From contig MU006229.1 of NCBI GenBank assembly GCA_010093685.1, forward strand, positions 124,001 to 188,000: a DNA stretch of 64,000 nucleotides. Direction: 5' to 3'. A model generated the notes under the pieces. That model had not been told where the DNA came from. It worked only from the letters and a program-made list of their open reading frames with translations, and ran no database searches. The translations under genes and the position numbers were made by a program. This document shows, in pieces, positions 31,211 to 43,333 of the stretch (position 1 is the stretch's first letter; each line of letters begins with the position of its first letter). Source of the stretch: Ophiobolus disseminans. Taxonomy: Eukaryota; Ascomycota; Dothideomycetes; Pleosporales; Phaeosphaeriaceae.

Positions 31211-33782
31211 TTACAACGCAATCGGCGGAATCGCATTCAATATCCTCGCGACTTCATTCGGCGGCATGAGACTACTCTGCAAACTCCTCACCATACTGCC
31301 CTTCCTAAGACGCTGCAACCCGAGTGCAAGTTTCCAGCTCTCTGACTCGTCGATGAGGAAGACGTATTTCCTGCCGTCGGCGTCGCGGACCGAGGCGCGG
31401 AGGATGTGGAGGTGTTTGGAGGGTTGTGTGCCGGTCTGTTGCATTGTTAGTATGAACATCATTACTGGTAAATATTTATGAACTCACCTCGACCATTTTC
31501 AACGTCCAAGCCTTGACGTCCCACTCGCGCTGGCCCATACCGCGGACATCGTCATCAATAAACAGACCTTCAGACTGTATCTTCAAAATCAACCCATCCG
31601 TCACTTTACCCACGTTAGCGACCAGCTGCGCCACGGGCTTGGGGAACAAGTCGTTGAAGAGATAGACGGCCTTGATAACAACTTTATTCGGGTCGGTAGT
31701 GGTGTATGGGCCGCGCTGGGATGCAGGCGGTGTTGTTCGAGCGGTGGATTGCGATGGCGCGTACGAGGATTCAGATTCGGAGTACTGGGACGATACGTGC
31801 GAGCGGGTGGCGGTGGAGCGTGGTGGTTGGGACTGGGTCTGGGTGAAGTCTTCGGAGGGAGCGTAGGACTTCGCGGAGGGGCGCTCGTAGTTCTTCTTCG
31901 AGGTGACGGTTGCTTTGATGGGGTTGGAGTGTGTTGATGTGACGGACGGGGTAGGGACGCTTCTAACGGACTGGGGAGGGACGCTTCGGACGCCAGCATA
32001 AGGATCGAGTCGCTCGCCGCCACCGATGCCGCCGTACGTAGTAGACCGTCGAGTGGCTGTGATGTCTGGCACCGCAGCAGCTGCCTCTGCCTTGATTCTC
32101 TCGGCTTCGGCTTTGAGACGGGCTTCACGTTCTTTCGCAGCGCGTTCGCGGGCTGCTTTGAGGCGTTCGGAGCGCTCGGCGTCTGCTTTGGCCTTTGCTG
32201 CTGCGGCTTCAGCATCCAATTTGGCCTTCGCGGCGGCAGTCTCTGCTTCTGCCTGCGCTTTGGCTGCAGCGGCGGCGAGGGCGACCTTCTCTTCTGCTGC
32301 TCTTTGCGCTGCCTCTTCTGCAGCCTTGGCCCGTTGTTCCACTTCGAGCTTCTCACGTATCTCCTTCTCGATTTGTGCCCGGGCCTCCGCCTCTCGAGCC
32401 TCGCGCTCTGCCGTCTCTCTCTCGAGCGCTTCCTGTTGTTTGCGTGCCTTCTCCTTGGCAAGACGTTCTCGAGCTTCACGTTCGCGTTGTTCACGTTCCC
32501 GTTGCCGAGTCTTCTCCCATTTCTCCTTCTCTGCCTTGGCTCTGGCCTGCTTGGCAGCCTCTTCCCTTTCCTTCTCCTCGGCCTCCTGTTGTTGCCGCGT
32601 CTGTTCGGCTCTTTTGAGCTCCTCCCAGACGCGTTTTTTATCTTCTTCGTCACGGCGCTTTTTGTCCTCCTCGTCACGCCGCCTCTTCTCCTCTTCGTCA
32701 CGACGTTGCTGCTCCTCGTCCCGCCGCCTCTGCTCTGCCTCGCGGTGCTTCTTCTCTTCTTCGGCTCGAAGGCGTTCCTCTTCCTGTCGCTTCTTCCTCG
32801 CCTCGTCTGCCCGCTGTTGCTCGACTTCAGCTTGTCTCTTGGCCTCCTCAGCCTGCCTTCGAGCTTCCTCGGCCTGTCGTCTGGCCTCTTCAGCCTTTTT
32901 GCGTTCAATCTCAGCCAGCCTTTTCTCTTCCTCGCGCTTCTTGCTTTCGACTTCGGCCCTCCTACGCTCCTCGTCGGCTTGGCGTCTCTTCTCCTCTTCA
33001 TGACGCTTCATCTCCTCGGCACGTCTCTGCTCCTCTTCGGCACGCTTCTGTTCTTCCTTGGCACGTTTCTCTTCTTTCACACGCTTCTCTTCCTCCTTAG
33101 CACGCTTCTCTTCTTTAGCACGCTCTTCTTCCTCCTCTTCTGCACGCTTCCGTTCCTCCTCTGCCCGCTCTTCTTCCTCCCTCCAAGATGTGTCCTCTTC
33201 TTGCGGGGGCGGTGACTGAGCGCCATACTGCTGGTAGCCTCCCCATCCGCCATGAGCACTCTGCGGTGGAGGTCCACCAGTGCCAGGGAAGCCTCCGTTC
33301 GGTGGAGGCGGCGGTGCACGTTGGTAGCTCGCCCCAGGCCCAGCCCCTGTAGTGTTGGCTCCCGCACCTGCCCCTCCTTGCGGTCCATTGCCAGGTCCGT
33401 TGCTGCCGAAGCGTCCTCCGTTTTGTAACTGACCAAAAAGCCATCCGGCAATGCCCACGATGACTACCAGTACATATATGCCATTGTTGCCCGACGACAC
33501 ACTCTGACTAATCATGAGGAAGTATTGCTTGACTTGCGGCTCGATGATCTTCCAGATGGCTATGCTCGCTATGGTGCTGCCTACCCCTGCAAGGAAGCTG
33601 TTCCGTTGAACACCCATGCTCGGCAGATAGACGAAGCCGCCGCCGGCAGCGTGTGGTGGAATGATGAAGATGTCATAATTCCCCGGAGGTAGACCGCCGC
33701 TGCCTCCGGGGGGCGCGTGGCTACCTCCTGTCGTCTTGGGATTGGCGCCATGCGGAGGCGGCGGCGGAGGAGGGCCGTCCAT
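31211..33782 (-). CDS. Membrane protein with very long charged coiled coil
   Basis: Two exons (33782-31488 and 31435-31211, 52-nt intron) give 839 residues. Order: a Pro/Gly-rich N-terminus (MDGPPPPPPPHG); NYDIFIIPPHAAGGGFVYLP; a probable TM segment with FLAGVGSTIASIAIWKII and a second hydrophobic stretch IYVLVVIVGIAGWLFG; a Gly/Pro linker; then from about residue 200 to 560 an extreme Glu/Arg/Lys/Ala coiled coil. A Ser/Thr linker follows, then a folded C-terminal domain (VVIKAVYLFNDLFPKPVAQL to the end) that crosses the intron. The C-terminal fold has the strand-rich, Trp-containing look of a PH-like domain, but that is a guess. I do not recognise a named family; a scaffold or tether role is suggested only by architecture. 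Confidence 0.8.
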
Positions 33783-35621
33783 GGCTGTGCGTGTATGTGA
33801 AGGCCAGTGTGGGTGTTATGAAGCCTCCAACGTATATTCGAGGGAAGAGGTTCTACCGGTCGCGGCAGTGTTCGGGAGTCGGAGAAGGTTTCGTCTGACG
33901 TCGGCTGGAAGGCATCAGCGGGCCGTTGTCGGGGTGAATAAAGTTCAGAGCCTGTGTGCACGTGGAGCGAAGGTGTATCTGATGATGGGGTAAGTGAAAG
34001 GTCAATTGATGTCAAAAACGATGTGTAAGAGGGCTCTGGACGTGTGTAGTGCTCGGCTAAAGATTTTGTCGTCGTCTTGAATTTCCTGAGCCGGTTTGTT
34101 TACGGTTGTTAGCGCGGATGCAACACGCACATGGTTGGCTAGCGTGAGCTGCGGCCCCTTCCGCTGCCACGACCACCATCTTCCTGGCTGTGAAACGCCC
34201 ACCTTCGTGCAACCACATCCAGTATTCTCCCGGTCCTCTTCTCATTCGCTATCTCTTCTGTCTAATTGCGAATATGTTTGCAGACTGCTCTTCCCACTGC
34301 AGCGTCCCCCGCCTATTGAAAACCCATAACAACACGTCACGCGTGGAGAAGCCGACGCTCAGCTCTTTTGCGGCAAGCCTGGTCCCAAATGCGGCCTCTC
34401 ACACAACGTGACAAGATGCATGAGCACGCGGCATCTCGCGATTCGACCGCCTGCAGTAAAATGTGGGCCACCTGTTCTTTTCGCGCAATGAGGGGTCTGT
34501 TTTGATCTCCAACGAATGCGAACGCGGTCTACGGCTGTCAAAGCTGTCGAGTTGCTATGGCCTTGAGCTGTCGCGTTACCGGACCTCGATGCAGGTGGGG
34601 TTTGGTGCGACATGGGATTGTGGGGTCGAGTTCGCTGTATTCGTCGTGCGAAGCTAGGCCTTTGGTAGGTGTTTTCTCATCGCTAAAACTCCCATAACAT
34701 AGATTTGTAGAGGAACAAGACGCTCGATGTTTCGAGTTGTTTGTTTCAATCATTTTTGTTTTTGTAACTCAGCGCGAGGCTGCGAAGGCAGCTTCATGTC
34801 CTTTTACAGAGCGGAGAAGAAGACATGCGCCCGAGCATGACCTATCGGTGAGTTTGCTGAACTTGGGGTCTACCTTTAATCCGAACACCTTGAGGACCAT
34901 GCACGAAGACGCTGCACAGATGTAGGCTAGCATTTGTCGCTCCAAGCAGGTGAAGAAACTTGCAGGACCACGGGTCGGAAGTTACGTGCAAGAATGACAG
35001 AGGTTGTAAGATGTCTAGGTGTGTTAATTTACTGCGAAGTGTATGTCTTGCTAGTTGGCACTGATACATAGTGTAGTTTGTTTAAGAAGTTCTTCCTTTT
35101 GTTGCTCCTTCGTAGCCTCTCTAAATACGAGCTCCTTCATATTGACTACTTTTAACTGCGCTAAACAGGGTGTGTTGTTTCTATATGCAACGATAGGCAG
35201 CTTTGTAGCAGCTACATGCCTCTATTCGCATCGGGGTCGCATCGGGGTGTGTGTGTTTTAGTCAACGGCTAAGATGTTCTACATGTTCTCGTCGCTGTTT
35301 CTTCTGGATGTAGCCTCGTTGAGGTTGCCCTTTTCATAGACGCCTGCGTCGCTAGCTTGGTTCAGCCTCGTGGCCCGCCTTCCAAGGTTGACCGGTCGTC
35401 AGCCCCCATCGGCCGTCTTCTTCTTTTCTTCTCCTTGCTCTCTCTCTCATGTACTCTTCTGATCTTTCGGCAGCGCAGCTACAACCCCTCGCGATTCATT
35501 CTTCATCGACCTACAAAGCAACTCGTTTGACCTTCCACATGTCGCTCCACCTACCCACCGTCTCTCAGCCTTGTGTGCACCGATAGCACCCTTCGTCTCA
35601 CCTTCTTCGACACTGAGCACC
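33783..35621. other. Gene-free stretch before the HET relic
   Basis: 1.8 kb without a supported gene. A 12-bp direct repeat (TCGCATCGGGGT) occurs twice near 35227-35250. A C/T-rich stretch around 35400-35460 may be a promoter remnant of the HET gene. Confidence 0.45.
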
Positions 35622-36628
35622 ATGCCCGAGTACGAATACGAGCCGTTGGATGTCGATACTGGAGAGATCAGACTTGTCGAGCTTCATCCTGGGGCTTTTG
35701 ATGATCCGATCAAGATTTCTATCATCACGAAACCATTGGTGATTCCGGCGCCAGTACCAGTTCAGGGAGACCGACTGGAGCAAATACGAAACAGTCTTCC
35801 GGCTGGAATGTGGGCCTACGAGACTCTGGAAGGCCGCATCCTATTCGACAATAGTATCGAAGATATGACCACATGGGAACATCCAAATCCATCTTATGAT
35901 CATTGTTCATATGAGAGCAACGAAGTTATGGCCCAACTAGCTTACGAAGCACTTTCCTACATGGGGCTCAAAAGAAGATCCAGAAACAATCGAAGTTGAA
36001 TATAGATCGTTTGTCTGATCGATGGCATCAACATTCCGACGTGTTTCCAGTTTTGCGCGAAGCTCAATTGCCTTTCCAGCAACTGTCAGAAGGTGGATAT
36101 ACAATTGGAGGACACTCTGCGCAGCTTCATAAGCAGGGTATTGTGCTAGACAGTACTTCTTTCAGGACCTCAAAAGGCTATATTGGGATCAGTCACTCTA
36201 ATATCATCCCTAGCGACAGGATCACTATTCTTCTGGGTTATTTACTGTCTGCGGTACTGCGAAAACAACCCGACGGCCGGCATCTTTTCGTCGGATGTGC
36301 ATATGTGCACGGCCTCATGGATGGCGAAGCACTCCTGGGGCCTCTTCCTGATGGTTGGAACGTGGTGATCAAAAATGACCGCAATGGCGATGCTCGACAA
36401 GACTTTGTCGATCCAACGACTGGAGGAACAACTTACGTGGATCCGAGACTACCCCCACTTCCACCGGAATGGGAGCAAGTGGAAGCGCAAGACCGACTGT
36501 GGCCGAGGAAGAGGGTCGACGCGTTTAGGAACACGACCACCGGGCAGATCTTACACTCTGATCCTCGCATGCTTCCGGATGCGTTGCGGGCTCGAGGCAT
36601 ACCATTGGAAAGATTCGCGTTGGTGTGA
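35622..36628 (+). pseudogene. Heterokaryon-incompatibility (HET) gene relic
   Basis: The 5' part (from ATG 35622) has the typical HET start, EYEYEPLDVDTGEIRLVEL, then a WW-like module (LPAGMWAYETLEGRILF...TTWEHP) and the HET-domain entry motif YEALSY. There the frame breaks: YEALSY is followed out of frame by WGSKEDPETIEVEYRS, so the usual YEALSYxWG is split by a small indel at about 35960. About 30 codons on, the sequence jumps to what in intact genes is the far C-terminal part: TSKGYIGISHS, a glycine-rich VHGLMDGEALLGPLPDGW, two WW-like repeats, and the end ALRARGIPLERFALV. Intact HET proteins of this type are about 600-700 residues, so most of the HET domain and the middle are deleted. Confidence 0.85.
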
Positions 36629-36893
36629 ACAAGGAATACGATCGATGTAACTGCGAACAACTCTCGTCTCAGCAATCACTTCAAAGCTCTGAGGAGAGTT
36701 GGGCTATCCGAAGCAGGGCCTAGGATGAGGGCTGGAAAGGTACATTGATCGCCGCAACTCGAGGTGTTTAGTTCTCTTCTTGCAAATCTGAATGGCAACT
36801 CTCATTCCTACGACAATATCACATTCTAACATATTGAAATACTCCCAACCAAAGTAAAAGTGCGTACAACCTATAGTCGATACTCCAAGCATC

Positions 36894-37795
36894 CTAGCAA
36901 ACCCACCCACCATCAACGTTATAAACCGCCCCAGTAACAAACGAGGCCTCATCACTCAGCAGAAACGCAATGACATTTGCAACCTCGATTGGCTCCGCCC
37001 GTCGCTTCTGCGCCGTCACCTGAAGTCCTCGCTTCACATCCTCGGGATCTTCGCCGTGGGACATGGGAGTATCTACCGAACCTGCATGGCAACGTATGTC
37101 AGACAAGTATGATAGAGGAGATGGGATCACATTACCTGGCGCGACGCAGTTGATTCTGATATTTTGATTCTCCTTCGCGGCCGTTCGCGAGAGGCCAATG
37201 ACAGCGGCTTTACTTGCGCAGTAAGCGGCGTTGCCGGGCGCGCCGAATTGGCCGAATACACTCGCAGCAGATACCTGGCTCGTTGTAAGCACGAGCTTTC
37301 TTAAACCAAGTAGAGGCTAGCAAGCGGGTCGACATACTATGCTGCCGCCCGGTGACATTGCTTTCAGCTGTGCTCTCAGGCAGTTGAAAACGCCCTTGAC
37401 ATTGACTGCGAAGGAAAAGTCCCAATCGTCATTTGTCACTTCAGTAACTGGCATGGCTTTAGTTATGATTCCAGCCATGTTCACGGTGCCGTTTAACTGT
37501 CCGAATTGCTTGACTGTTGCCTCGATCCACGCATCGACGCTATCGGACTTGCGCACGTCCACCACATAGTACTCATGTCGTTCGCTATCATGAAGCGACG
37601 CTACAGCTATCTTGAGAGCGTTTTCGTTGATATCAGCCAGCGATATGCGAGCACCACGCGACGCAAGGAGTTTCGCAGTGGCCAGGCCCATGCCGGACCC
37701 GGCGCCAGTGATAGCAATCTAGATGATTGCGATTAGCTCCAAGCGACTGGTGGTCTTGCACATCAACTTACAACTTTGTCTTGGAAGGCTGCCAT
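36894..37795 (-). CDS. Short-chain dehydrogenase, classical SDR (cluster SDR 1)
   Basis: Four exons: 37795-37772, 37718-37338, 37274-37136 and 37081-36894 (243 residues). The tiny first exon codes MAAFQDKV; splicing then gives IAITGAGSGMGLATAKLLA with the TGxxxGxG motif. Other marks are NMAGI, SAASVFGQFGAPGNAAYCASK with the catalytic Ser and Tyr/Lys (YCASK), and a C-terminal FVTGAVYNVDGG, diagnostic of classical SDRs. Such enzymes interconvert a secondary alcohol and a ketone with NAD(P)(H). It is transcribed in the same direction as the Zn2Cys6 gene 220 bp upstream and opens the putative monooxygenase cluster. Cofactor preference (Asp after the second strand, SLADIN) suggests NAD(H). Confidence 0.92.
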
Positions 37796-38014
37796 GCTTG
37801 AGCATCGAGGAAGGGGGCCGAGGTGGGCTTTGCTTCTGACTTATTGTTCCGACACCAGATCTCAGAAGAGGCAGGTTTCTCCTGCACGTGACTGGTCCGG
37901 CCCATACATGGGAGATGAACATGAACTAGACTGGGCAAGAATGGGTGTGCGCCCGACACCAGTCAAGACCCCGCGCTGAACTAGGTTGGCACCAGAAGTC
38001 GTCTCGTGCAGCAA

Positions 38015-40135
38015 TCAAAACACCTGGACTAAAGCCACGTTCATCGAATCAGCCCAGGAGATGCTTAGTTCCTCCGAGCAACGCTTCTTTGCCCAGATGC
38101 ACTCGGCGCTCTTTCTAGCATTCTCAAAGTAACGTAATCCGCTGCGATCATAGCAGCCACTAAGCCAAGTCGAAAATACTGACTGGTCGCCCGGGTCTTC
38201 GGCTTCGCAAGCTGCGATGAACACCGGCCAGAGCAGCCTCGAGGAGCCGTGCACAATGCCCTGTTCAGATTGTTCGGAGCGCAAGAGGCATCTGCCGACG
38301 TTCGCCACGTGCGTCTGTAGAAGCGACGAATCGAGATCGTATATTCTCCGGTAGAAATATATGATGAGGGCGTTTTGCATCGCATCGAACATGTTGTCGA
38401 GCGCCGGGTTTGGAGCAGACTTGCCAGCGATTATGTCTGGTCGATTCAACCGCTTGATGTATCGCTCCACGGTTTTTGCGCGGTCGAGGAAGTCCCTAAG
38501 CCCTGTGTCGCCGCCCACTGCGCTATCTTTCCATTCACCAAGCCGGAGAATCAGAGATAATGCAAACATGTATGCCTCGGGAACACCGAAGATCTCGGGA
38601 TAAAGCGTTTTCGGCCAGAATCCAGGCATCTCCAGATGCAGATCGTTCTCGCCTTCTTCACGATCTTTGATCTTCACCATCTGCCGATCCAGGTCACTCC
38701 AATCGGTCATGCGAAAGGACAACCCATCTTTACTGTATGCCACAGCTCCGCTTGACTCGATGGCGTTCCGGGTGTGCCGTCGATGTATGGACTTCGATCC
38801 TTCCAGGTACGTGCTTTCGTGGAACATTCGTTCGAACACATAACAGTGGTGAAGCATTCTGACTTTTCTAGACTTTTTCCGGTTCAGTCCTTTGACCCGT
38901 ATGAGCTTCTCAGCCTCAATGAAGTAGCAGTCCGTTTGGTCTCGATTGCCATTGACCATAGTAACGTGTACCATGCTCAGTAGTGCAATGAGTATAGACT
39001 TGTACTTCGCAGTCTTGGGAACATCATAAGCAGTTTTCAGCATCATTCGCACATGCTCGCGAGCGATATCAAAGTATCTTTTGCCTTGCTCGAGCCATGT
39101 GCTGGATTGCGAGATGCCGCCGAGGCTGAAGGCACTCACAGACAAGGTAGCATTAAATGCACAAAGACTTGCATGATCCATACCTTCGCCTAGTGTGACA
39201 GCCGCCAAGCAGTTCTTAGCATGAGGAACGAATAGAACATGCCACGGTGTCTTGCTATGTCGGAAGGGCGTGAGAAGGCTGAGAAGCTGAGTGGAATAAT
39301 GTTTGATGAGGAAGACGGTATCGTGAAGGACGGGACTGTCAGCCATTTGAGGTATCATCATCTGTTCTGGAGCACTGAGAGGCTCCATGTGGACACCGTA
39401 TGCGAATGGAGTTGACCAGTTGTCTAACGTGGTAGCCATGAAAGACAAAGACTCAAAAAGCGGCTCCGATGTGACCGTGCCTTCACAAGCTTCTGTAACG
39501 CGAGATTCATCTTCATCAGCGGGCCATAAGTACGGCGACGGGGAAGATGGACCGTGGGTGTCGAGTTCAACGAAATCTTGCAATAACTGTTGGGTTCCTG
39601 GGGTCCACGGAAGGTTGAGCATCAAGTCGACATCGTTGTCACTTGGAGCTGTCGCAACATCCGATGGCAACGTCCCGGAGTCCACTACGAGTGCATCATT
39701 TACGATCATGCGAAACACACCGAAAGGGCCACATTGGATGGCAATGTCATGGGAGGACGCACGGCTTTCACACTCATCATCCATCTCGCAAAGCTGGTTT
39801 GCGACTGCGCGCGGGGACACTTCTGATGTGAGCCATCTGCTCATGCATTCGCGTTCAGCTTCCGTAAAAAGTGGTCGTCGGAACCGGACACAGTCGATGG
39901 CGACTGAACCCTCAACGTCGAAGTAGATAGTTTTCTCGTAACCGCCACACTCCAATCCAGAATGTGAACACATGGCGCATCCTGGACGCCTCTCGTCACA
40001 TTTCATGTGTCGGGTGCGACACTGCGCACTCGTCAGCTAGGTTTGACAGTTGGAGCAATGCCCAAAGCGTACGGTGGCGCATCCACCAAAGGTTCTGCTG
40101 CGAGTTCCCGTGGATGCACTTGCTGAAGCAGCCAT
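38015..40135 (-). CDS. Zn2Cys6 (fungal-type) transcription factor
   Basis: Two exons (40135-40073 and 40021-38015, 51-nt intron) give 689 residues. The intron lies inside the zinc cluster, and only the spliced form restores C-x2-C-x6-C-x6-C-x2-C-x6-C (Cys 19, 22, 29, 36, 39, 46: CATCRTRHMKCDERRPGC...). The remainder is the usual helical regulatory region of fungal-specific activators (SQYFRLG-type motifs are not seen; HTRNAIESSGAVAYSKDG and a C-terminal IRD-like helical part are). It is nuclear. The gene faces the amino-acid permease across a 531-bp shared promoter and sits inside the SDR/permease/monooxygenase/MFS group, so it is a good candidate for its local regulator. Confidence 0.92.
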
Positions 40136-40666
40136 GTTGACTCTGTGATCTTCGCGTTCGTTGAGCGCGACAAGGAGCTCGCATCAAGCTTGGATTTTGT
40201 GTTGGTTAGTTTCGAGGGGTTGCGATCGGAGCAGCCGTGGATGCCTTCCTATTTCGAAGCTTGGCATCTCACCCCAAGCCACCAAGCTTCCGGCCCGACA
40301 TGACCTTCCATCTACACTCACGCATACACTGCATCCACATTCAAGATGCCCCGTATCTTATCAACGCAGAAATAGCGCAGCACCTTTGCCGAGATGTGAC
40401 TTAGTTCCAGAAGGTCGCCCTATCGTGGGCTTAGAATCCTGGAGGCTTGAGCTTAGGCTGGGGCAGGGTCAAATAGAGAGGTCTACCTTGGCTGACGAGA
40501 CTTTAAAGCGGGCACAAGGCCTGGCAGTAGAAGTCAAGCCAAGTAGAGCTCTCCTATCATCCTTGTGTCCTCTCTTCCCTATCGATTCTCGCTGAGGTAT
40601 CCTTGTGATTACCCTGCCCACATCCTCTCTTCAAGCTTATTCAGTGCATGTTTCTTGGAAGACAAG
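40136..40666. promoter_or_regulatory. Bidirectional promoter, Zn2Cys6 gene / permease
   Basis: 531 bp lie between the divergent start codons. It contains CGG-N5-CCG at 40229-40239 (see separate entry) and a C/T-rich stretch just before the permease start. No TATA box is obvious. Confidence 0.55.
40229..40239. promoter_or_regulatory. Candidate Zn2Cys6 site, CGG-N5-CCG
   Basis: CGGAGCAGCCG is an inverted CGG/CCG pair with 5-bp spacing, the layout bound by many dimeric Zn2Cys6 proteins. It lies 94 bp before the regulator's start codon and about 430 bp before the permease. A single site of this kind can arise by chance. Confidence 0.35.
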
Positions 40667-42411
40667 ATGCACGAAGACGCTTCCCCAGGTGCGCTCGGCA
40701 TCAGTTCGACCAAGGCGAAACCCATGGAGCTCGATATCTCCAAGGTCGAGAGCTGCGCAGTTGGTGGCAACGAGTTCGTCGAGCAAGCTGGTACCAAGAG
40801 GAAAATCAAGTCTCGACATGCTCAGATGATAGCTATTGGTGGAACGATTGGGACGGGTCTCTTCGTGGGTGCTGGACAGGCACTCGTGATCGGTGGTCCT
40901 GCATTTCTGTTCCTGGCATATACGCTGACTTCCATATTGGTATATGGAGTAGTCACCGCCGTCATCGAAGTCTGCACCTTTCTTCCGGTCTCTGGAAGCT
41001 CTATGGCTTACTACTGCAATCGCATGGCGTCACCCTCGCTTGCCTTCGCTCTGGGCTGGCTTTACGTCTACTCCTTTGGTATTCTGGTTGCATATGAGGT
41101 TACGGCTGCCGCTATCGTTATTGACTACTGGCCGAACAGCATTTCGATAGCTGCTTGGATCACGATCATGCTTCTCGTTATCATCGCGCTCAACTTCTCG
41201 CCAGTAGGAGTGTTCGCAGAGTCGGAGTTCTGGTTCGCTGGCATCAAAGTCATAATGCTCATGGGATTACTGCTACTCGCGGTGATTCTGATGTTAGGTG
41301 GCGGTCCCAATGGCGACAGGCTCGGATTTCGCTACTGGAATACACCAGGTGCGGTGAAAGAGCATATAGTTGGCGGGGCTGGAGGGCGTTTCACCGCTTT
41401 CCTCTACGTTTGGGTTTTCAGTGGCTTTAGCTTCTACTTCGGCCCTGAGCTCATCATCATTACGAGTGGCGAGATGTACCATCCCCGCAAGAATCTTCCC
41501 ATTGCCAGCCGCCGGTTCTTCTGTAAGTACCCTCTTGCTTTCCGCAGATGAAGCTGACGTCATATGTTTGGAAACCTCTAGATCGACTAGCTTTCTTCTA
41601 CGTGTTCGGCGCTCTCGCTATCGGAGTCATCTGTCGCTCCGACTCAGAGGGTCTTACCTCTGGTGCCGGTAACGCCAACGCCTCTCCTTGGGTCATTGCA
41701 ATTCGCAACGCCGGCATATCTGCGCTCCCATCCATTGTCAATGGCGGCATCCTTACTAGCGCTTGGTCTTCTGGCAACTCGTTCCTGTACATGTCAAGCC
41801 GGTCGCTGTACTCTTGTGCTCTCGCAGGGAATGCTCCCAAGATCTTCACTCGATGCAACCGATACGGACTCCCGGTTTATGCTGTAGCAGCTACCAGTGT
41901 GTTCTCCCTGCTGGCCTACCTCAACGTTGGCTCGTCAGCTGGCACTGTTTTCAACTGGCTCATCAATCTTACAAACACGGCTGGGTACACGTCCTGGATC
42001 GTCTGTTGTATCATCTTTCTTCGATTCCGGAAGGCTTGTGCTTCCCAAAGGGTTGCTGTGCCCTATCAGAGCAGATTTCAGCCATATGCCGCCTACATAT
42101 GCTTGGTCACCTTCACGTTCCTGCTCCTCTGCAACGGGTTCACCCTCTTCTACCCAGGCCGGTTTACAGTGACCTCGTTTTTCACGACATATGTCGGCAT
42201 CCCAATTTTCTTGGTTCTATTCATTGGTCACAAGGCCATTGCAGGCAGAGCAGACCCGTGGTTGATCAAGCCATGCGAGGTCGATCTGTTGTCGGGACTA
42301 AGAGAGGTAGAGGCTGAAGCCGAAAATTGGACGAGGCTGGAACAGATGAAGGCAGCAGAACAAGGTCGCGGGACAGATTGGTGGAGGAAGGTGAAACTTC
42401 TGTGGGAGTAG
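40667..42411 (+). CDS. Amino-acid permease (APC/YAT family)
   Basis: Two exons (40667-41522 and 41582-42411, 59-nt intron) give 561 residues. After a 50-residue cytosolic N-terminus comes the family mark SRHAQMIAIGGTIGTGLFVG at TM1. About 12 TM segments follow, including FSGFSFYFGPELIIITSGEM and the charged EMYHPRKNLPIASRRF loop, and the protein ends in a polar tail. These are plasma-membrane proton/amino-acid symporters; in yeast the group includes Gap1 and relatives. Which amino acids or related amines are carried cannot be told. Its divergent pairing with the Zn2Cys6 gene suggests co-regulation. The start at 40667 (AAGATGCACGAAG) is the first ATG that leaves a normal-length N-terminus. Confidence 0.93.
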
Positions 42412-43333
42412 AAGAACTCTCATATGCACGTCGTGGAAGTGCGCGTTGTTTCGTAGTACTTGATGAAAGTCAGCTCTGCAGCAGCCTCGTGGGTGGCACG
42501 TCCATACTTCTCGAGCTGGTTACGAGACCAGTAACTGTCGCAACAGTCTAGAGGCATGTAACAGAGTATTTTAGTCCTCTGCTATCACGCAGAACTTCAT
42601 CTCACATCGATGTCCATCAATGTTTGATGCGTGCGTATCCATGATAGTAGCCTTGCCATCACAGAGCTTTATCAATGCAGATGCTTCGCGAGAGACAAAC
42701 TACAGTTGTTAATACGACCCCAGATTCTGCTAGCCAACCCTTGTTAGTTCATAGAAGCGTTCGGTAATGTACCATGTGCACATTGCAGCCCTGAGCGTAT
42801 GCAACCGGGAACAATACCGCAATGGTGCTCAGAGCATCTCGCGGCTAAGCGTGGCGCGAGTGGCTTGCTGGGCAATACCGATATAAGCGCAAAGAACTTC
42901 AAGGTCTATATTTGCTCTGGGGTATTTTGCAATTGCGGAGGAAAGGCATTGCTTGCTAATACGAGGCTTGGAACCGAGGGTAGATAAGCTATCTGAGCGC
43001 CACTATCGGTTAGCGCGCCAAGCCACGTGATCGGGGTGACCTGCCGTTTCCATCAGAGCCAGACACCATAGCTGAGACAATCTCACAGCCTTCTATCGAC
43101 ACGAGCAATGCGTCTGTTAGCCCCACACCAATCGACAGGCAAATGAACAGAGGTCGATTACACGATGGATTCCAAGGTTGGCTTGCGGTCGGCCCAGAGT
43201 AGGTCATGCCGTGCGAAGATATAACCTCGAGGCGACTTTACCATGTCGTATTTCGTTCTCACGCTCAATCGTGCCTTCTTATTCTCGTGTACATTATTTA
43301 ATCCGCCATTGGAACTCTTCAGAACACGCAACA
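42412..43333. other. Intergenic, permease to monooxygenase
   Basis: 0.9 kb, probably the monooxygenase promoter. It contains a 22-bp stretch (43125-43146) identical to one inside the monooxygenase gene (44226-44247), and CGG-N9-CCG near 43030-43045. No gene is seen. Confidence 0.5.

Noticed and set aside
31601..33001. A 466-residue Arg-rich minus-strand frame
   Set aside because: It is the +1 frame of the coiled-coil repeat, with no start context or domain; the other frame has a membrane anchor, phase-correct intron and folded C-terminus.
32026..33003. A plus-strand 325-residue Ser/Ala/Leu-rich open frame, and a plus-strand Leu-rich one at 32304-33215
   Set aside because: Both are antisense images of the charged coiled-coil region (GAG/AAG/CGC codons) on the minus strand; composition explains them.
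35996..36628. The 210-residue frame taken as an intact independent gene
   Set aside because: It has no ATG at its beginning and aligns with the C-terminal part of HET proteins, continuing the relic that starts at 35622.
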